From Comamonadaceae bacterium (GTDB taxonomy: Bacteria > Pseudomonadota > Gammaproteobacteria > Burkholderiales > Burkholderiaceae), in NCBI GenBank assembly GCA_947505915.1, contig CANNNH010000045.1, forward strand, positions 1 through 9,685: a stretch of 9,685 nt of DNA, in the 5' to 3' direction. Positions 6,268 to 9,685 of the stretch are shown here, one piece after another. Under the pieces are notes generated by a model. It did not search any database, was not told the DNA's origin, and was given only the letters and a program-made list of their open reading frames with translations. Within the stretch, counting starts at the first letter, position 1, and every line of letters begins with the position of its first letter. The translations under genes and the position numbers were made by a program.

Positions 6268-7878
6268 ATGAACTTTAATTTCAACAATCCTTACACCACC
6301 ACCCGCTTGCCGGTTTTCGCCCGCAACGTCGTCTCCACCTCGCACCCGCTGGCCGCGCAAGCCGGCCTGCGCATGCTGCTCAAGGGCGGCAATGCGGTAG
6401 ATGCCGCCATTGCCGCAGCGGCTGCCATGACCATCGTCGAGCCGGTCAGCAACGGGCTGGGAAGTGACGCCTTTTGTATTTTGTGGGACGGCAAGGAACT
6501 GCACGGGCTGAACGCCTCGGGCCGGGCGCCCGCGGCCTGGACCCCTGAGTATTTCAAGAATAAATACGGCAACGACACCTTGACTCCGCCCAAGCGCGGC
6601 ATGGACTCGGTGACAGTGCCCGGTGCGGTGGCCAGCTGGGTCAGCATGAGCGAGCGCTTTGGCAAGCTGCCCTTTGCTGACTTGCTGGAGCCGGCCATTG
6701 AGATCGCCGAGCGCGGTTACTTGATGGCCACTGTGGTGCAGCAAAAATGGGCCGCTGCGACCGATGAGCTCAAAGGCTTGCCGGGCTTTGCGAAGTCGTT
6801 TTTGCCTTGGGGCCGTGCGCCGCAGGTCGGCGAGCTGTTTCAGTTCAAGGCCGCTGCCAAAGCCTTGCGCTTGATCGGGCAGACCAAGGGTCAGGCTTAT
6901 TACGGCGGCGAGATTGCTCACGCTTTAGAAAAATTCTCCAAGCAGCATGGCGGCAGTCTCACAGCCAAAGATTTTGCAGCCTACCAGCCCGAGTGGGTCA
7001 AGCCGATCGGGCGCGATTACCGCGGCTACACCTTGCACGAGATTCCGCCCAACGGGCAGGGTATTGCGGCGCTGATTGCGCTGGGTATTTTGGATAAATT
7101 TGATGTGGCTGGCTTGCAGGTCGATGGCGTGGATTCGCAGCACTTGCAGATCGAAGCCATGAAACTGGCTTTTGCCGATGTGTACAAATACGTCGCTGAA
7201 CCCGCGTCCATGGAAGTGACGGCCGAGCAGATGCTGGACGATGCCTACCTGGCCAGCCGCGCCAAGCTGATCGACATGACAAAAGCGCAGGACTTTGGTG
7301 CGGGTAACCCGGTCAAGGGCGGCACCATTTACCTGACAACCGCTGACGAAGACGGCATGATGGTCAGCTTCATTCAGAGCAACTACATGGGCTTTGGCTC
7401 GGGTTGTGTGGAGCCTGAGTTTGGCGTCAGCTTGCAAAACCGCGGCCATGGTTTTAGCTTACAGCCGGGCATCAACCAGGTGGCGCCGGGCAAGCGGCCG
7501 TTTCACACCATCATTCCGGCATTCCTCAGCAAAGACGGCCAGCCCGTCATGAGCTACGGCGTGATGGGTGCCAACATGCAGCCGCAAGGCCATATGCAGA
7601 CGCTGGTGCGCATGCTCGACTACAAACAAAACCCGCAAGCTGCATGTGATGCGCCGCGCTGGCGCTTTAATGCCGGGCTGGAGATCAATGTTGAGTCGGC
7701 GATGGACCCGGTCACCGTGCAGGCGCTCGCCCGGCGTGGCCACCGTGTGGATGTCATCAACGACTCTTACCAGGACTTCGGCGCAGGCCAGTTCATCTGG
7801 CGCGCGGGCGACCCCAAGGTAGAAGGCTATGTGGCGGCCAGCGACGCGCGCCGTGACGGGCAGGCGGTCGGTTTTTAA
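6268..7878 (+). CDS. Gamma-glutamyltransferase-family Ntn-hydrolase (cytoplasmic, YwrD-like)
   Basis: The 536-residue product matches the GGT family from end to end. Landmarks are HPLAAQAGLRMLLKGGNAVDAAIA (about residues 26-49), NASGRAP at 82-88, whose Arg86 matches the substrate-carboxylate-binding Arg, and GGTIYLTTAD at 351-360. Thr353 there is the expected nucleophile and the site of self-cleavage into large and small subunits. GQGIAALIALGIL (263-275) and the GKRPFHTIIPAF segment (408-419) are also typical. There is no signal peptide, so it should act in the cytoplasm, unlike periplasmic E. coli GGT. The lid loop seen in E. coli GGT is missing (PGINQVAPGKRP is short), and the Ser-Ser pair after KRP is His413-Thr414, as in YwrD-type relatives. 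Activity may be hydrolysis of gamma-glutamyl amides or another acyl-amide. No ribosome site precedes the ATG; a leaderless transcript is possible. The EamA gene starts 37 bases later. Confidence 0.93.
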   Translation: MNFNFNNPYTTTRLPVFARNVVSTSHPLAAQAGLRMLLKGGNAVDAAIAAAAAMTIVEPVSNGLGSDAFCILWDGKELHGLNASGRAPAAWTPEYFKNKYGNDTLTPPKRGMDSVTVPGAVASWVSMSERFGKLPFADLLEPAIEIAERGYLMATVVQQKWAAATDELKGLPGFAKSFLPWGRAPQVGELFQFKAAAKALRLIGQTKGQAYYGGEIAHALEKFSKQHGGSLTAKDFAAYQPEWVKPIGRDYRGYTLHEIPPNGQGIAALIALGILDKFDVAGLQVDGVDSQHLQIEAMKLAFADVYKYVAEPASMEVTAEQMLDDAYLASRAKLIDMTKAQDFGAGNPVKGGTIYLTTADEDGMMVSFIQSNYMGFGSGCVEPEFGVSLQNRGHGFSLQPGINQVAPGKRPFHTIIPAFLSKDGQPVMSYGVMGANMQPQGHMQTLVRMLDYKQNPQAACDAPRWRFNAGLEINVESAMDPVTVQALARRGHRVDVINDSYQDFGAGQFIWRAGDPKVEGYVAASDARRDGQAVGF

Positions 7879-7914
7879 TGAAAAGACAAGTCTCTGGCCC
7901 TGTGCTTCAGGGCG

Positions 7915-8829
7915 GTGCTGGTGATTGAGGGCAGGTCGCCGCAGTTTGTAGCTGGCATCACGCTGGCGGCGCTGGGGGCCTTTGCCTTCAGCGGCAAAGC
8001 CATCATTGTCAAACTGGCTTATCGCTACGGCGTGGATCCGGTCACGCTGATCATGCTGCGCATGCTGTTTGCGTTGCCCGTTTTTGCGCTCATGGCCTGG
8101 TGGGCCAGCCGGGGCAAGCCGGCACTGTCGCTGCGCGACGCTCTGGGTGTGCTGGGCTTGGGTTTTGTGGGCTACTACCTGTCGAGTTTTTTGGACTTTT
8201 TGGGTTTGCAGTACGTCAGCGCTTCGCTGGAGCGCTTGATCTTGTACCTGAACCCGACGCTGGTGCTCTTGCTCGGTTGGTTGATTTACAGCCGCCGAGC
8301 CAGTCGCCTACAGGCCCTGGGCATGGGCATCAGTTACGCCGGAGTGGTGCTGGTTTTTGGTCATGAAATGACAATCCAAGGCGCCGATGCGGCCTGGGGC
8401 GCCTTGCTGGTTTTTTTGAGTGCGGTCACTTACGCGCTGTACCTGGTTTACAGCGGTGAGTTGGTCAAGCGGCTGGGCTCGCAGCGCCTGGTGGGTCTGA
8501 CCGGTACGGTGGCTTGCCTGTGCTGTATTTTGCAGTTCGCGCTGCTGCGGCCCTTGTCGCTGGAAGCTGTGGCGCCGCAGGTGATGTGGCTGTCGCTTAT
8601 CAACGCGGCGGCCTGCACCGTGGCGCCGGTGTTGATGGTGATGATGGCCATCGAGCGCATCGGCCCCGGGCTGACTGCGCAAACCGGCATGATCGGCCCC
8701 ATGTCCACCATCACCATGGGCGTGCTGATTCTGGGCGAGCCCTTCACGGCCTGGGTGGCAGCGGGCACAGCCCTGGTGCTGGCCGGTATTTATGTGTTCA
8801 CGCGTTCTGCGCAAACAAAAGGAAATTGA
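7915..8829 (+). CDS. EamA/DMT-superfamily transporter
   Basis: The 304-residue protein has ten predicted membrane segments arranged as two EamA repeats (about residues 12-148 and 160-297), the standard plan of drug/metabolite transporters. Helpful marks are the polar first helix with AFAFSGKAIIVKLAY, the LRMLFALPVF second helix, the SLERLILYLNPTLVLLLGW segment that ends repeat 1, and LILGEPFTAW near 271-280 in repeat 2. Members usually export amino acids, nucleosides or other metabolites across the inner membrane; the substrate is not predictable here. The start is uncertain. The frame has no early ATG, and the candidates are GTG 7915 and GTG 7921; the latter has AGGGCG six bases upstream and may be the real one. 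A TGA at 7879-7881 blocks any longer form. The SDR gene follows after one base, so these are cotranscribed, probably with the GGT gene. Confidence 0.9.
   Translation: MLVIEGRSPQFVAGITLAALGAFAFSGKAIIVKLAYRYGVDPVTLIMLRMLFALPVFALMAWWASRGKPALSLRDALGVLGLGFVGYYLSSFLDFLGLQYVSASLERLILYLNPTLVLLLGWLIYSRRASRLQALGMGISYAGVVLVFGHEMTIQGADAAWGALLVFLSAVTYALYLVYSGELVKRLGSQRLVGLTGTVACLCCILQFALLRPLSLEAVAPQVMWLSLINAAACTVAPVLMVMMAIERIGPGLTAQTGMIGPMSTITMGVLILGEPFTAWVAAGTALVLAGIYVFTRSAQTKGN
8817..8824 (+). promoter_or_regulatory. Ribosome binding site of the SDR gene inside the EamA 3' end
   Basis: AAAAGGAA at 8817-8824 lies 6 bases before ATG 8831 and just before the EamA stop (8827-8829). It fixes the SDR start at 8831 rather than the in-frame ATG at 8792, and implies translational coupling. 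Confidence 0.7.
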
Positions 8830-8830
8830 C

Positions 8831-9625
8831 ATGGACTTGGGTATCAAAGGCAAATGGGCGCTGGTGTGCGGGGCCAGTAAAGGCTTGGGCTTTGGTTGCG
8901 CACAGGCGCTGGTGCGCGAGGGTGTGCATGTGATCATCGTGGCGCGCGGCGCCGAGACCTTGCAGGCTGCTGCCGCTCAATTGATGGCCGACCCCTTACG
9001 GCCCGCAACGACCGAGGTACTGAGCGTAGCGGCGGATATCACCAGCACCGAAGGCCGTGCCGCTGTGTTCAAGCTGCGCCAGGACTTTGACATCGTTATC
9101 ACCAACGCCGGCGGCCCGCCGCCCGGTGACTTCCGCCAGTGGGACCGTGACACCTGGATCAAGGCGGTGGACGCCAACATGCTCACGCCGATCGAGTTGA
9201 TCAAGGCCACGGTGGACGGCATGGCTGCGCGCGGCTTCGGCCGCATCGTCAACATCACCTCGAGCGCGGTCAAAGCGCCTATCGATATTCTGGGTTTGAG
9301 CAACGGCGCACGCAGCGGCCTGACCGGCTTTGTGGCGGGCGTCTCGCGTAGCAAGCTGGCAGGGCAGGGCGTGACCATCAACTCTTTGTTGCCCGGCGCG
9401 TTTGACACCGACCGCCTGCGCGGCACCATGGCGGGTGCTGCGCAAAAAACCGGTCAAAGCATTGACGCCGTGGCAGAAGCCCGGCGCAAGAGCATTCCGG
9501 CCCAGCGCTTTGGCACGGCAGAAGAATTTGGCGCGATCTGCGCCTTTTTGTGCAGCACGCATGCGGCCTACATGACCGGGCAGAACGTGCTGGCCGACGG
9601 CGGCGCTTACCCCGGCACTTACTGA
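8831..9625 (+). CDS. Atypical short-chain dehydrogenase/reductase (SDR) with substituted Tyr/Lys
   Basis: The 264-residue protein has the SDR Rossmann fold: the nucleotide-binding turn CGASKGLG at 13-20 (Cys13 replaces the usual Thr), AADI at 67-70, TNAGG at 91-95 followed by PPPG, and the IVNITSS strand with Ser144/Ser145. The C-terminal LLPGAFDTDRL and the YMTGQNVLADGGAYPG end are standard. The catalytic Tyr-x-x-x-Lys is missing: 13 residues after Ser144, where Tyr is expected, is Ser157, and four further is Arg161 (LSNGARSGLTGF). The segment aligns without gaps, so this is substitution, not frameshift. A group of FabG-like proteins with an LSN...R motif and NAGGPPPG loop is familiar to me, so the change is probably lineage-wide. 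It may have altered chemistry or none. It ends the GGT-EamA-SDR row, one base after EamA. Annotation as 3-oxoacyl-ACP reductase would be unsafe. Confidence 0.9.
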   Translation: MDLGIKGKWALVCGASKGLGFGCAQALVREGVHVIIVARGAETLQAAAAQLMADPLRPATTEVLSVAADITSTEGRAAVFKLRQDFDIVITNAGGPPPGDFRQWDRDTWIKAVDANMLTPIELIKATVDGMAARGFGRIVNITSSAVKAPIDILGLSNGARSGLTGFVAGVSRSKLAGQGVTINSLLPGAFDTDRLRGTMAGAAQKTGQSIDAVAEARRKSIPAQRFGTAEEFGAICAFLCSTHAAYMTGQNVLADGGAYPGTY

Positions 9626-9638
9626 GCTGGCTGCCAGC
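9626..9638. repeat. 13-base palindrome filling the gap between convergent stops
   Basis: GCTGGC-T-GCCAGC is a perfect inverted repeat around one central base and occupies exactly the bases between the SDR stop (9623-9625) and the stop of the convergent minus-strand frame (9639-9641). As RNA it could form a short stem in either direction. There is no T-run, so it is not a standard terminator. Confidence 0.35.
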
Positions 9639-9685
9639 CTAGGCGCCCTGGCGGCGCGATGACACCACAATGCCGCCAACAATCA
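9639..9685 (-). CDS. C-terminal end of a convergent gene (partial, unidentified)
   Basis: On the minus strand the frame ending at TAG 9641-9639 reads IVGGIVVSSRRQGA at its end: a small-residue hydrophobic stretch followed by a basic tail. This is the usual look of the last membrane helix and cytoplasmic end of an inner-membrane protein such as a DMT-type transporter. Only 14 full codons are visible, so the family cannot be assigned. The convergent placement, just after the SDR stop, fits a real gene end, but an open frame this short can also arise by chance. Confidence 0.42.
   Translation of the reverse strand, partial: IVGGIVVSSRRQGA

Noticed and set aside
6163..6921. Minus-strand open frame (252 codons) across the end of tctA, the terminator and the start of the GGT gene
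   Set aside because: It crosses the terminator hairpin and two well-supported plus-strand genes, and shows no recognisable motif.
8996..9682. Long minus-strand open frame (228 codons) opposite the SDR gene
   Set aside because: Composition is rich in Ala/Arg/His and matches no family. It lies antisense to a well-supported SDR gene and is a by-product of high GC content.

Overview
The window looks like ordinary chromosome from a GC-rich betaproteobacterium. Gene content, codon use (strong G/C third positions), a TctA/TctB pair and close gene packing suggest Burkholderiales, probably Comamonadaceae (Rhodoferax/Polaromonas/Limnohabitans type). That placement is inferred from general features, not from a marker gene. 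I see no rRNA, tRNA, CRISPR array, insertion sequence, phage gene or attachment site. No gene-free stretch exceeds 300 bases; the longest gap is about 76 bases.

Region 1 (1-1286, minus strand): a membrane-anchored trypsin-like (HtrA/DegP-type) serine protease lies 24 bases upstream of the N-terminal part of a MoxR-family AAA+ ATPase, which runs off the left edge. Region 2 (1342-3274, plus strand): divergent from these is a VWA-domain membrane protein of BatA type with an intact metal-binding (MIDAS) site, followed by a TatD-family metal-dependent hydrolase. MoxR ATPases and VWA proteins are known functional partners, so the two diverging units probably form one envelope-associated chaperone or quality-control locus. 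A short inverted repeat sits between the two starts.

Region 3 (3341-4111): a spermidine-synthase-like Rossmann protein that lacks the canonical aminopropyltransferase glycine/aspartate motif, so probably a methyltransferase-like relative. Region 4 (4188-6247): tctB-tctA, the small and large membrane subunits of a tripartite tricarboxylate transporter, closed by a clear rho-independent terminator. No TctC-type binding protein is present in the window.

Region 5 (6268-9625): a leaderless-looking, cytoplasmic gamma-glutamyltransferase-family enzyme, an EamA/DMT-type transporter and an atypical SDR protein in a tight row. In the SDR the catalytic Tyr and Lys positions are Ser and Arg. The right edge holds the last codons of a convergent minus-strand gene, separated from the SDR stop by a 13-base palindrome. 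Everything resembles known families. The parts that merit a second look are the SDR active site, the ggt-EamA-SDR grouping next to an orphan TctAB, and the protease/MoxR/VWA arrangement.
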